NCBI GenBank assembly: GCA_964427875.1
Contig: CAYRVX010000008.1
Location: 1 to 64,000, forward strand
DNA length: 64,000 bases
Source: CAYRVX01 sp964427875
GTDB lineage: Bacteria > Planctomycetota > Phycisphaerae > SM23-33
Direction of reading: 5' to 3'
The notes under the pieces are model-generated. The model was not told the origin of the DNA and searched no databases. It saw only the letters and a list, made by a program, of their open reading frames with translations. Position 1 is the first letter of the stretch. Each line of letters starts with the position of its first letter. Position numbers and translations under genes: made by a program. This document shows, one piece after another, positions 16,345-25,851 of this stretch.

Positions 16345-17514
16345 TCACTTGTCTGGTTTCGGCTTCGGCGTGACGGTGATCTTGAAGGGGCTCGTGGCCG
16401 CGTTGATGGCGGCGGCGATCGTCTTGTGGTCGGTGCTCTCGCAGAAGCCGACGGTGAACCGCGCGGGGACCTTCGTCATGTGCTTGGTCAGCCCCTTGCG
16501 GCCGAAGCCGAAGACGGTCATGTTCTTCTGCATCGGCCAGTAGGAGTCCACGTGCTGGTCGTCCTCGTGGTGGACGAGCCAGAGGACGCGCTTCAGCCCG
16601 GCGTCGCCGAAGTACAGCCATTCCGGAGCGGCGATGTCGCCCGTCCAGCTCTCGGAGGCGGCGCTGCGCGTGCCGTCGGAGCGGACGCAGTAATCGCCGT
16701 CGAGCTCCAGCTTGCCGCCCGGCGTGCCCTCGTAGAGGAACCAGTAGGGCCCGGCGGCCTTCAGCACCGTCAGCCGCGCCCAGGCGGCGCTGATCTCCCA
16801 CCGGCAGGCCCACTTGCCGTCCCGCGACTGCGAGCGGATGATCGCCTTCAGCGGGCCTTTCGCGATGAGCTTGCTCGTGCACTTCTTCCCGCCCGGATGG
16901 AAGTAGCCCTCCGGATGCACCAGGTTCGGGATGCCGCGGTAGTTCCCCGCCGAGCCGCCCTTGGGACGGTAGCTGATCCAATCGTTGCCGTTGGCATCCA
17001 GCAGGCCGGCGAAACCGGCGCCCTGCTTGTGGTAGTACCACCAGGCCGAGTCCGTAACGACTCGAAAACTGTCCTGCCCCTCGTGCTCGTAGTCGTCGGC
17101 CAGCTCGACCCTCGGGGGGACCTTCCGCGGAGTGAACGTCTTGCCCGCCTGACGATAGGACACGCGGAAGTGGCGCGACGCGTTCGCCTTGGTCCTGCCG
17201 CCCAGCAGGATCGACAGCGTCCCCATGCCGCGGCCGATCCGGTCGAACTGGAACGGCGTCTTGCGGTCGACGATCCGCCCGGCCGGGGAGACTTCCACCA
17301 CGTCGATGGAGTCGGCCGTCAGCGGCTTCGCCGCGCCGGATCTCGTCGCCAGCGTCTCGGCATCGATCGGCACGTCCGCCAGCGCCTCGCGCCGCTCGCA
17401 GCCGGCCGCGTTGATCTCCACCGCCAGGGCCCATTCGCGCCGCACGTCGGGCGCCGCGGCGCCGGCGGCTCCGCAGACGGACACGACGACGATCGGCCAG
17501 CAGAGGTGTCTCAT
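16345..17514 (-). CDS. Secreted protein of unknown function
   Basis: 389 aa from the ATG at 17514. A signal peptide is visible (HLCWPIVVVSVCGAAGAAA). The mature part is rich in beta strands: GRGMGTLSILLGGRTKANAS, DSFRVVTDSAWWYYHKQGAG, LVHPEGYFHPGG, SESWTGDIAAPEWLYFGDAG and a KTIAAAINAATSPFKITVTP end. An internal motif set (WWYYHKQ, GNDWISY, WRISAAWARL) suggests a carbohydrate-binding or lyase-like beta-sandwich, but I cannot assign a named family. It lies behind the PQQ propeller in a sulfatase-rich neighbourhood, hinting at polysaccharide processing. Confidence 0.75.
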   Translation of the reverse strand: MRHLCWPIVVVSVCGAAGAAAPDVRREWALAVEINAAGCERREALADVPIDAETLATRSGAAKPLTADSIDVVEVSPAGRIVDRKTPFQFDRIGRGMGTLSILLGGRTKANASRHFRVSYRQAGKTFTPRKVPPRVELADDYEHEGQDSFRVVTDSAWWYYHKQGAGFAGLLDANGNDWISYRPKGGSAGNYRGIPNLVHPEGYFHPGGKKCTSKLIAKGPLKAIIRSQSRDGKWACRWEISAAWARLTVLKAAGPYWFLYEGTPGGKLELDGDYCVRSDGTRSAASESWTGDIAAPEWLYFGDAGLKRVLWLVHHEDDQHVDSYWPMQKNMTVFGFGRKGLTKHMTKVPARFTVGFCESTDHKTIAAAINAATSPFKITVTPKPKPDK

Positions 17515-17721
17515 GTGTCGGCCCTGCCCGTTCTCCAGGCCGCCATTCAGCATCCGGCGGCTCCGTTATCTTACCGGTCGCAGCCCGCGCCGTCTCGATG
17601 AATCGCCGGCTTTGCCTTGTCGACGGGCGCGGGGGCGGGCGGTAGAATCGGCCGGACCTGAGCAGGCGAGTGACTGCGGGCCTGTATCGCTGAAGCGAAC
17701 AGGCCGGCGCGTGCAGTTCTG

Positions 17722-19968
17722 ATGGCTGAAAGACAGCCACAACTTCCCGGCGACCCGGCGGAGGGCCCGGACCCGCGAAGGTTCGGGATGTTCCTCGGCG
17801 TCTTCACGCCCAGCGTGCTGACGATTCTCGGCGTGATCATGTACCTGCGTTTCGGCTGGGTGCTGGCCAATGTCCACCTGGGAGGGGCGCTGCTGATCGT
17901 CCTGATCTGCAACGCGATCGCCCTGACGACGGCGCTGAGCGCCTCGGCCGTCGCCACGAACATGCCGCTCGGCACGGGCGGGGAGTACTTCCTGATCTCT
18001 CGCAGCCTGGGGATCGCGATCGGCGGGGCGATCGGCATTCCGCTGGCGTTGTGCCGGATCCTGAGCGTGACGCTGTACTGTTTCGGCCTGGCCGAGGCGA
18101 TGGGGATGCTCTGGCCGGTGCGGTGGGGCCCGCCGCCGCTGCAATGGATCGCCGCCGGGCTGATCGTGGTGACCACGCTGATTTCCGGCCGCAGCGCGGC
18201 CGCCTCGCTGAAGCTGCAACTGCCGCTGATGGGTCTGGTGGGCCTGTCGCTGGCGGCGCTGGCGATCGGCGTGCTGGCCGGTCCCCTGCAACGCCCGCAG
18301 CTCGCCCGGTCGGCGCCACTGGCGGCGGGGAGCGTGGGCTTCTGGGTCGTGCTGGCGGTGTTCTTTCCGGCCGTGACGGGCTTCGCGGCGGGCATCGGCA
18401 TGAGCGGCGACCTCAAGGACCCCCAGAAGGCCATCCCCCGCGGGACGCTGCTGGCCGTCGGCGTGGGGCTGGCTGTCTACCTGATCGTCCCCGTCCTGCT
18501 GGCGATGACGGGCAAGGTCACGTGGCGGCAGCTCGGCGACATCGAGCCCGGCGCCCCGCCCGTCTGGACGCGGATCGCGCTGCTCGGCGGCTGGCTCGTC
18601 TTCCCCGGAATGTGGGCGGCGATCCTCTCCTCGGCGTTCGGCAGCACGCTCGCCGGGCCGCGAGTCTTGCAGGCGCTCGCCCGGGACGGCCTGGCGCCGA
18701 AGTTCCTCGCCCGCGCCAGCCGCACCGGCCAGCCCACCGTCGCCACGTGGGTCGCCGGCGCCATCGCCCTGGCGGCCGTGGCTCTGGGCGACCTCAACGC
18801 CGTCGCCCAGCTCGTGACCATCTTCTTCCTCACGTTGTACATGAGCATCAATCTCGTGGCGGCCACCGAGAGCCTCGTCGGCGACCCGTCGTACCGGCCG
18901 ACGCTCCGCGTGCACTGGGGCATCTCCCTGATCGGCGCGGCGGCGAACCTGGTGGTGATGTTCCTGATCAGCCCGGCGGCCGGGGCGGTCGCCATCGCCC
19001 TGCAACTGCTGCTGTTCCTGTACCTGCGCCGAAGGGACCTCCGGGCCAGTTGGGGCGACGTGTGGGCCGGCGTGTGGGGCAGCCTGGCGCGGCTGGCCCT
19101 CTACAGGCTGACGCAGCAGAAGCGGGACGTGCGCTCCTGGCGGCCGCACACGCTCCTGTTCGCCGACCGCATCGAGGACAGGGCGGGCCTGGTGCGGCTG
19201 GCTTCGTGGTTCAACCAGAACCACGGCATCCTGACCGTCTGCGACGTAGTGACCGGGCGCGGCGACGACGACCCCGCCGAGGCGACCAAGCGCGAGGAGG
19301 CCATGAACGCCTTCTTCGACCGCGAGGGCATCATCGCGTTCGGCGAGGTGGACGTCGTCGAGCGGTTCGAGGCGGGCGTGATCGACATCGTCCAGGCCAA
19401 CGGCATGGGCGCGCTGCGAAGCAACACCATCGTCTTCGGCTGGCCGAGGCGGCGCGAGCGGCTTCTCGCCGAGCTGCGCGTGATCGACACGGTCGGCAGG
19501 CTGGGCAAGGCGGCGATGATCATCCGCCCGCAGCCGGCCGCCGGGCCGCGGAAACACGAGCGCATCGACGTCTGGTGGCGAGGCAAGCAGAAGAACGGCG
19601 ACCTCATGCTGCTCCTGGCGCACCTGCTGAAGCTCAACCCGCCGTGGCGACAGGCCGAGATCACCGTGCGGACCATCGTCCTGAGCGACGCCGGCCGGCA
19701 CGACATGCAGAGCGGCCTCGACACGCTCATAAGCTCCGTGCGGATCTCCGCCCGCAGCGACGTGATCGTCAAGCCGCACGACAAGTCCGTCATCGAGCTC
19801 ATGCACGAGACCAGCCGCGACGCCGACATCGTGTTCGTCGGCCTCATGACGCCCGAGGAGGGAATGGAGGACGAGTACGCCGGCCGCCTGATCAACATCG
19901 TGGGGGGTCTGCCCACGACCGTCCTCGTCCGCAACTCCGGCCCGTTCGAGGGCAGGCTGCTGTCATGA
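17722..19968 (+). CDS. SLC12-like cation-chloride/amino-acid permease
   Basis: 748 aa. Residues about 22-440 form a 12-helix APC-superfamily core: FGMFLGVFTPSVLTILGVIM, TGGEYFLISRSLGIAIGGAI, FFPAVTGFAAGIGMSGDLKD (helix 6 region) and AFGSTLAGPRVLQALARDGL, all characteristic of cation-chloride cotransporters. The C-terminal 300 residues are a soluble cytoplasmic domain (LASWFNQNHGILTVCDVV, DIVFVGLMTPEEGMEDEYAG) as in animal SLC12 proteins. It would move K+, Na+ and Cl- or amino acids in symport; the ion set cannot be read reliably. The gene stands alone between divergent neighbours. Confidence 0.85.
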   Translation: MAERQPQLPGDPAEGPDPRRFGMFLGVFTPSVLTILGVIMYLRFGWVLANVHLGGALLIVLICNAIALTTALSASAVATNMPLGTGGEYFLISRSLGIAIGGAIGIPLALCRILSVTLYCFGLAEAMGMLWPVRWGPPPLQWIAAGLIVVTTLISGRSAAASLKLQLPLMGLVGLSLAALAIGVLAGPLQRPQLARSAPLAAGSVGFWVVLAVFFPAVTGFAAGIGMSGDLKDPQKAIPRGTLLAVGVGLAVYLIVPVLLAMTGKVTWRQLGDIEPGAPPVWTRIALLGGWLVFPGMWAAILSSAFGSTLAGPRVLQALARDGLAPKFLARASRTGQPTVATWVAGAIALAAVALGDLNAVAQLVTIFFLTLYMSINLVAATESLVGDPSYRPTLRVHWGISLIGAAANLVVMFLISPAAGAVAIALQLLLFLYLRRRDLRASWGDVWAGVWGSLARLALYRLTQQKRDVRSWRPHTLLFADRIEDRAGLVRLASWFNQNHGILTVCDVVTGRGDDDPAEATKREEAMNAFFDREGIIAFGEVDVVERFEAGVIDIVQANGMGALRSNTIVFGWPRRRERLLAELRVIDTVGRLGKAAMIIRPQPAAGPRKHERIDVWWRGKQKNGDLMLLLAHLLKLNPPWRQAEITVRTIVLSDAGRHDMQSGLDTLISSVRISARSDVIVKPHDKSVIELMHETSRDADIVFVGLMTPEEGMEDEYAGRLINIVGGLPTTVLVRNSGPFEGRLLS

Positions 19969-20061
19969 CCTGGCAGCCGGCGGCCATCAAGCGTCCCGAT
20001 GGCTCGGGACGGCGCGTCGCCAACGCAAGCGATACACCCAAGGAGACCCCAGGAGGAGCCT

Positions 20062-20292
20062 TTGAGCTACTTCTCGAAGGAAACGCCCCGTTCACTCGCC
20101 GTCGTCTCGATCGGCCCGGCCGCCGAGAGGCGCGGCGTGGAATGCCGGTATTGCGGCCGTAAGCGCTTCCGGGTAGTCTACACCCGGCCCACTTGGGGCG
20201 CCCGCACCATGCGCGGTCGCGAGTCCCGGCACTGCGGCAAGCGCACGACAACCTTTTCTCGCGAGCTAGGCACAGGCCCTGGAATCGGGTAA
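20062..20292 (+). pseudogene. Degenerate small zinc-ribbon protein
   Basis: 76 aa from a TTG start preceded by AGGAGGAG (20051-20058). The end matches a zinc-ribbon seen in many planctomycete and phage-like small proteins: VECRYCGRKRFRVVYTR, then RGRESRHCGKRTTTF. The first knuckle is intact (C28, C31) but the second has Ser at residue 55 where the family has Cys, leaving three ligands. It lies 22 bases before the methyltransferase gene, in the same direction, within the segment of foreign base usage. It may be a DNA-binding accessory factor or a decayed remnant. Confidence 0.5.
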
Positions 20293-20314
20293 GAAGTGGT
20301 TCCAGTCGTTTGCT

Positions 20315-23167
20315 GTGATTGAACCCATGGGCGACCGTCAACAATGGCTGTTCGACCTTCCTAAGTCCGGCAGCACCGGTGTGGTGGATGGCATCGTACC
20401 TGTAGAGGGGTTCCGCAGCCTCGGTAAGCCTCCCGAAGTGGTGGCAATCATGGAGAAGGCCAAGGACTACAGCGCCACGGCCGTGTTCTTTGAGGCGGGG
20501 CGCGACGGCAGGCCACCCGTGGCACAAGCGTTCATCTTCCGTTCCGACGGCCCAGCTCAGGACCAGAGCTTCGCCGGTCTGCACCGGCGTCTTTGGAGCT
20601 GGGGCGGCGTTCCGCTGGTGTACCGCGAGACGCCCGGTCTTGTCCAATTGTTCCGATGCGCCCACAAGGCCGATTTTGAGCGTAACGGCAAGATCGTCTT
20701 CAAGCCCTTCAGGACGCTTAAACTCACCTTGGAGATCGCCGCCGACCCGTGGTGGGATGCAGAACGGCTCCGCAACGGAACCCTCTGGGACGACCCCAAG
20801 GTCTGCAAGTCCCTTCTCTCTGGAAGTCAGGCTGCCCAGAAGACGCTGATCAATGAGGTGCGACTCCTCCACGAGGATCTCAACAAGAAAGCCATTCTGC
20901 CCGCACCTCTGCGGCGCAAGCTGCTCATCCTTTCGCTGCTGATCGCCTACCTCGAAGCACGCAAGGTATTTGAGGCCGACTATTTCGGCCGGTTCCGCGA
21001 AGGTGCCACGAAGTTCTTCGAGGTCCTGGCGGACGCCCCCGCTTTGGTGGCGTTGCTGGAGCGCCTTGAGGTACGCTTCAACGGCGACGTGTTTGGGCTC
21101 GCAGAAGAAGAACGCCGAGCCCTGCTTGGCAGCCGGAGACTGAGACAGTTTTCCAGGCTGATCGAGGCGAGGCGGGAAGCCGAGGGCCAGCTCACGCTTT
21201 GGGAACGGTATTCGTTCGCGGATCTTCCCGTCGAACTCATCAGCCACATCTACCAGCTTTTCGTCAAGGACACGAGAACAGCCGTTTACACGCCGCCTTT
21301 CCTTGTTCGCCTGATGCTGGGCGAAGTGCTCAGTTGGGATCGACTGGACCGGCTGGAGCAAGAGAATAGCATCATCCTGGACCCTGCTTGCGGATCGGGT
21401 GTCTTCCTCGTCGAGGCCTACAAGCGCCTTGTGCTCCACTGGCGAAGCCGAAACCAGTGGGGGCGCCCTGAGATCGCGACCCTCCAGAGGCTTCTCCGTC
21501 GTGTCCACGGCATCGACCTGGAAGAAGGGGCTGTCGAACTGGCCGCCTTCAGCCTTTGCCTCGCTCTGTGCGACGCCCTGAAGCCCGAGGAGATCCGCGC
21601 AAGCGTCAAGCTGTTCCCCCCGCTTAAGGACACAACCATTCACCACGGTTGCTTCTTCAAAGCCTGCGAGCAGAGGACGGTGAAGGACAAGATCGGCGTG
21701 GTGGTGGGGAATCCGCCCTTCAGTTCCACGCTCAGTACTCCAGGAGCCGAAAGAGCCTACGCCCATTACCAGGAAGAACATGGCGCGCTTCCGGACAAGC
21801 AGCTTGCTTATCTGTTTCTCCATATGTCCATGGAGATGATTGCCGAAGGCGGAACGCTCTCGATGTTGCAGCAGTATAACTTCCTCTATAACCAGAAGTC
21901 TGAGCCCTTCCGTCGAAGATTCATGGAGCGATGGGATGTCCGTGAGATTCTGGATCTGATCTCCGTCCGCGGCCTGTTCCACGAAGGCGGTGCCGACACC
22001 AAGGTTGTGGTGGTGGTTGCCGAAGCCGCCGCCCCTCCACCCGAGAGGCAGATTCTCCACGCCACTTTCCGTCGAAGCGGCCGCGCTGACGCCAACCAAG
22101 GTTTCGATATCGACTATTACGACCTGCATTGGCTGCCCCGTGAACTTGTGCTTGCAAACGACGCCGTGTGGCGAAGTGATCTGCTGGGTGGCGGGCGCGT
22201 TCTTGATTTCGTCGATCGCATGAAGAAGTTCCCAACGCTGGGGAAGTATGCGGAGGAGAAGGGCTGGGACTATGGGGAGGGGTGGATCGAGGGCAAGACA
22301 GGCAAGCGTCTGCCGGCGGAACACATTACGAACAAGCGATGCCTACCTTCGGAATGCTTGACGGTTGACGGAGTGGACGAGTCCGGCATTGAGACCGTGA
22401 AAGCCACGCTGTTCAAGACGTCCTACACAGCACGACGCTTCACGCCACCAATGGTCCTGATTAGAGAGCAAATGGACCTCCCGCACACACTGTGGTCTAA
22501 GGGATATCTGACGTATCGCCAGCAGATCGTCGGCGTCTGTGCACCGGAGAAGGACATCAAGGCTCTGTCAGACGTTTGCGGATGGCTCGACCACTTCAAG
22601 AAGCCCCTTCAGGCATACCTTGCAGCTGCAAGTCCACGACTTTTTGCGCAGAAGTCCACTGCCTTGACTGCAAACGATGCTTTTTCCCTTCCCTACTGCG
22701 CTGAGGGCGGAAGCGATCTCAGTGCCCACGAGCAAGTCCTTGTCGACGACATCGTGGACTACTACCGTGACCTGATCCGTCTCGGCGAAGGCTCTCCAGC
22801 CATGAAGCAGTCTGCCGACGCCGCACTGCCTGAGTTCAACGACGTCTACACGCAGCATATCAATGCAATCTACAAGAATAGCGTACTTCGAGCGCTTGAT
22901 CCGGAACGGTTCCCGGGCATGATCTGCCAGCCGTTTGCCTTTGGCGAAGGCACGGTGGACTGGGAGGGGTCAGAGGAGTTGAAGGGCAGGCTTGACACAT
23001 TGCTTGACCAGCGAGGCAGCGGCTTGACCATCACCCGCATCGCTCGCATCTACGACGGTCCCTGTATCTATCTGCTCAAACCCGACCGCCTTCGCTACTG
23101 GCTGCGTTCCGTCGCTCTGCGCGATGCCGACGAAACCCTGGCCGACTTGTGGGAGCAGGGCTTCTGA
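20315..23167 (+). CDS. N6-adenine DNA methyltransferase of a restriction system
   Basis: 950 aa from GTG 20315 (ATG 20327 is an alternative; no clear ribosome site for either). A helical N-terminal region precedes YTPPFLVRLML (about 325), then SAM-binding motif I DPACGSG (356-362), and catalytic motif IV GNPPF (465-469), typical of N6-adenine methyltransferases. The long C-terminal half with beta strands and aromatic residues would recognise DNA, as in Eco57I/BREX PglX-type enzymes. The adjacent gene encodes a PD-(D/E)XK protein, so this is likely the modification half of a two-gene restriction system. Base usage is less GC-rich than the flanks, pointing to horizontal transfer. The recognition site cannot be read. 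Confidence 0.88.
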   Translation: MIEPMGDRQQWLFDLPKSGSTGVVDGIVPVEGFRSLGKPPEVVAIMEKAKDYSATAVFFEAGRDGRPPVAQAFIFRSDGPAQDQSFAGLHRRLWSWGGVPLVYRETPGLVQLFRCAHKADFERNGKIVFKPFRTLKLTLEIAADPWWDAERLRNGTLWDDPKVCKSLLSGSQAAQKTLINEVRLLHEDLNKKAILPAPLRRKLLILSLLIAYLEARKVFEADYFGRFREGATKFFEVLADAPALVALLERLEVRFNGDVFGLAEEERRALLGSRRLRQFSRLIEARREAEGQLTLWERYSFADLPVELISHIYQLFVKDTRTAVYTPPFLVRLMLGEVLSWDRLDRLEQENSIILDPACGSGVFLVEAYKRLVLHWRSRNQWGRPEIATLQRLLRRVHGIDLEEGAVELAAFSLCLALCDALKPEEIRASVKLFPPLKDTTIHHGCFFKACEQRTVKDKIGVVVGNPPFSSTLSTPGAERAYAHYQEEHGALPDKQLAYLFLHMSMEMIAEGGTLSMLQQYNFLYNQKSEPFRRRFMERWDVREILDLISVRGLFHEGGADTKVVVVVAEAAAPPPERQILHATFRRSGRADANQGFDIDYYDLHWLPRELVLANDAVWRSDLLGGGRVLDFVDRMKKFPTLGKYAEEKGWDYGEGWIEGKTGKRLPAEHITNKRCLPSECLTVDGVDESGIETVKATLFKTSYTARRFTPPMVLIREQMDLPHTLWSKGYLTYRQQIVGVCAPEKDIKALSDVCGWLDHFKKPLQAYLAAASPRLFAQKSTALTANDAFSLPYCAEGGSDLSAHEQVLVDDIVDYYRDLIRLGEGSPAMKQSADAALPEFNDVYTQHINAIYKNSVLRALDPERFPGMICQPFAFGEGTVDWEGSEELKGRLDTLLDQRGSGLTITRIARIYDGPCIYLLKPDRLRYWLRSVALRDADETLADLWEQGF

Positions 23168-23178
23168 CTGTTGATCCG

Positions 23179-23892
23179 ATGCTGGCAGATTTCCCCATCA
23201 CGGCGCAAGCGGGCAGACTCGACCGGGAGGTCCAGTTGCCAGGGACTGCCCGATATGCGCTCCTTGATTTCATCGTGGACGAGTTGCCCCGTTGGCGCGA
23301 CAACCCCGCGAGGCCGCGAAGGACCGCTGAGTTAGATCTGACCGACCAGCTCTGCGATCACCTGAACAGTGCAGCACGAACTTCGGACGGCTGGAGCCGA
23401 ATCCAGTTTCGAACCGAGGTTCCCGACGAAGCGTCGGCCGGAAGACGCGTTGACTTGGTTCCCAAGGCTTGCGCGGCGGTCCTTGTTATCAAAGGTCGTC
23501 GGCACACACAATTCGACACGCTCCTGCCGATCGAGTGCAAACGTCTGCCAACCCCGAAAGGAACGAACCGAGACGAACGCGAATACGTCGTGACGGCCAC
23601 CAGAACAACTGGAGGGATCCAACGATTCAAGTTCGGATATCATGGCGCCGAACATTGTTTGGGCGCCATGATCGCCTACGTGCAGGACGGGACTCTTGCC
23701 CAGTGGCTTGATCAGGTGAACCGGTGGATCGCATCCCTTTCAGCCGATCCCGACTCGGTGTGGGACCTTTCAGACAGCCTCCTGGCAGTGAGGGATGACG
23801 TTGCCGCGGGTATCCGTACGTTACGTTCCTATCATCAGCGGGTAGGGCTCAGCAAACTCGAGCTGCGGCACCTCTGGATCAGAATGAACTGA
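23179..23892 (+). CDS. PD-(D/E)XK nuclease-like partner of the methyltransferase
   Basis: 237 aa from ATG 23179, 11 bases after the methyltransferase stop; a GTG at 23149 overlapping it is possible. After a helical start the pattern GRRVDLVPK (D92) followed by LLPIECKRL (E119, K121) matches the D-x(n)-E-x-K catalytic core of PD-(D/E)XK nucleases; ATRTTGGIQRFKFGYHG continues the fold. It probably cleaves DNA not protected by its partner. I recognise no named restriction family. Restriction by a very short nuclease implies that target recognition may come from the methyltransferase subunit. Base usage matches the methyltransferase gene. Confidence 0.72.
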   Translation: MLADFPITAQAGRLDREVQLPGTARYALLDFIVDELPRWRDNPARPRRTAELDLTDQLCDHLNSAARTSDGWSRIQFRTEVPDEASAGRRVDLVPKACAAVLVIKGRRHTQFDTLLPIECKRLPTPKGTNRDEREYVVTATRTTGGIQRFKFGYHGAEHCLGAMIAYVQDGTLAQWLDQVNRWIASLSADPDSVWDLSDSLLAVRDDVAAGIRTLRSYHQRVGLSKLELRHLWIRMN

Positions 23893-24063
23893 AACCAGAC
23901 TGGCTATGCCTGCTCCGAAGTCCAGACTACCCCGGTCGCATGCCTGAGGGAGCGGCTCGTAGAACGCTTCGCCACATGGTGCTGCGCTGCTCTCTGGTTC
24001 GCGAGCCTGGTGCGGTTCACCCGGGAAACGGGAGCGCGGCGACACGCCGTGCTGTTTCGGCCC

Positions 24064-25851
24064 TTACTCCGTCGCTCCCAGGCGGACGCCGGGGACTTCG
24101 CCGGCGGGGCAGCACTTCATGCGGATGGCCGGGTGGCCCGGCGGCAGGCGGAGGTCGCGGGCGGCGAAGTCTCCGAACGCGGGTTTGGCCGTTCGGCTGC
24201 CGGCCTCGATCTTCAGCTCCCTCCGCACCGCGTCGAGGTCGCCGTAGGCCTTGTGCCTTCGCCACGTGCAGCCCCAGAGGTAGAGGCCCTGCGGCGGCTC
24301 AGCCCAGTAGACGTTGCCCTCGAAGCGGATGTTGAGCTTCTCCAGGGATGCGTTCATGGGCTGGCCCTTGGCCTTGTACGCCGCGGCGATGTCGGCGGGC
24401 GGCCCCTTGCCGCCGGTCTCCCAGCCGCTCTGGAGGGCCTTCGGCCAGTGCCGGCCGTCGAGGACGTCGAACCACCCGCCGACCTGCCAGTCGCGGTTGC
24501 AGGCGATCAGGTTGCTGCGGATGACGTGATCGTGGTTCCAGACGGCGTGGCCCTTGCGGCCCTTGCCGTCGGTGATCCTCGGCGTGGAGCGGGTCTGCTC
24601 GCGAAGCTGGAAACCCTCCTTGTTGCCGACGATCAGGTTCCGCTCGATTCGGCAGCCGGGCGAGCTGGAGATCGAGATTCCCCCGTCGGCGCCCCAGGCC
24701 CCCGTCGAGCCGCCGAAGCCGTTGTGGACGATCACGTTGTCGTGGGCGTGCAGGCCGTAGGAGATCTCGTAGAAGATCCCCGCGTTGTCGTTGCCCGCAA
24801 TGAGGCAGTTGCGGACCTCGCAGTCCTCGTTGCCGATGTCGAACCAGATGCCGTGGCCGGCGTTCTCGACGAAGGTGCTCTTCTCGATGAGCAGGCCGCG
24901 GCAGAGGACGATCTTGTTGGCCCCGGCCTCCCAGCCGCGGTTCCACGCCTTCGTGTTGTTGTCCCGCACGACGCAGCCGGTCATCATCAGCCCGTGGGCG
25001 CGGACGGCGCTGAAGCCCATCTGCCCGTTGTGCTGAAAGACGCACCGCCGGACGACGATGCCCTGGGCCTCCTGGCCGCCGAACTGGGCGCCGATGCTGT
25101 TGGCCCACTCGAAGACGCAGTCCTCGATCCGGTCGTGGTGCCCGCGGACCTGCACGGCGCCCTTCTGCGCGGCGTTGGCGCAGCAGCGGAAGTGCAGGCC
25201 CTTCAGCCAGACCCACGCGCCTTCGTTGACCCAGATGACCGGTCGGACCGACGCCTCGACGGGAACGCGGCCGGCGGCCAGGTCGCGGTTGTCCCGGCTC
25301 CAGACGTACAGCCGCTTGCCGGCCAGGTCCACGTGGAACGTCCCGCGGCTGAGCCGCTCGCGGCGAAGCACCTGCTTCAGCAAATAGCCGTGGACGAAGA
25401 CCTGCTCGGCCCGGCCGATCATGCGATGGAAGTCGTCGTCGGGATGGGCGCAGCTCTTGTACCACCCGATGAACCGGTGCGGCCAGGGCGTGCCGTACAC
25501 GTTGCCTTCGGCGCCCTCGACCTTCTGCCACTTTGTGATGAGGTCGGCGCCGGTGACGACGACGCGCTCGCCCGCGGCGGCCCGGAAGCGGATCGGCGCC
25601 TCGGCGTTGCCGCTGGCCTCGACCGTGACGCTCTCGCGGTACACGCCGCCGCGGATGATGACCGTCTCGCCGGCCTTGACGAGCCTGGCGGCCGCGCCGA
25701 TCGTCTTCAAGGGCGCGACGCCCGTGCCGGGATTGTCGTCGCTCGCGTCGCGATGACGCTGGTTCACGACGTACGTCCTGCCCGACGCGCGCGCCGGGAC
25801 CGCGCCCACCAGGACGACTGCCCAGGCGATGCGGCGTGCGATGTGGTTCAT
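24064..25851 (-). CDS. Secreted right-handed beta-helix protein
   Basis: 595 aa from the ATG at 25851, preceded by GGGAGA. A signal peptide ends near residue 24 (WAVVLVGAVPARAS). YVVNQRHRDASDDNPGTGVA is the DUF1565-type entry that precedes parallel beta-helices, then coils with repeated N-x-I/V pattern follow: GNAEAPIRFRAAAGERVVVTG, NNTKAWNRGWEAGANKIVLC, GIWFDIGNEDCEVRNCLIAG, DNVIVHNGFGG. These folds occur in pectate lyases, alginate epimerases and polysaccharide lyases. The stop-start overlap with the QueG-like gene (4 bases) suggests cotranscription. Substrate unknown; catalytic residues cannot be placed by eye. Confidence 0.85.
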   Translation of the reverse strand: MNHIARRIAWAVVLVGAVPARASGRTYVVNQRHRDASDDNPGTGVAPLKTIGAAARLVKAGETVIIRGGVYRESVTVEASGNAEAPIRFRAAAGERVVVTGADLITKWQKVEGAEGNVYGTPWPHRFIGWYKSCAHPDDDFHRMIGRAEQVFVHGYLLKQVLRRERLSRGTFHVDLAGKRLYVWSRDNRDLAAGRVPVEASVRPVIWVNEGAWVWLKGLHFRCCANAAQKGAVQVRGHHDRIEDCVFEWANSIGAQFGGQEAQGIVVRRCVFQHNGQMGFSAVRAHGLMMTGCVVRDNNTKAWNRGWEAGANKIVLCRGLLIEKSTFVENAGHGIWFDIGNEDCEVRNCLIAGNDNAGIFYEISYGLHAHDNVIVHNGFGGSTGAWGADGGISISSSPGCRIERNLIVGNKEGFQLREQTRSTPRITDGKGRKGHAVWNHDHVIRSNLIACNRDWQVGGWFDVLDGRHWPKALQSGWETGGKGPPADIAAAYKAKGQPMNASLEKLNIRFEGNVYWAEPPQGLYLWGCTWRRHKAYGDLDAVRRELKIEAGSRTAKPAFGDFAARDLRLPPGHPAIRMKCCPAGEVPGVRLGATE

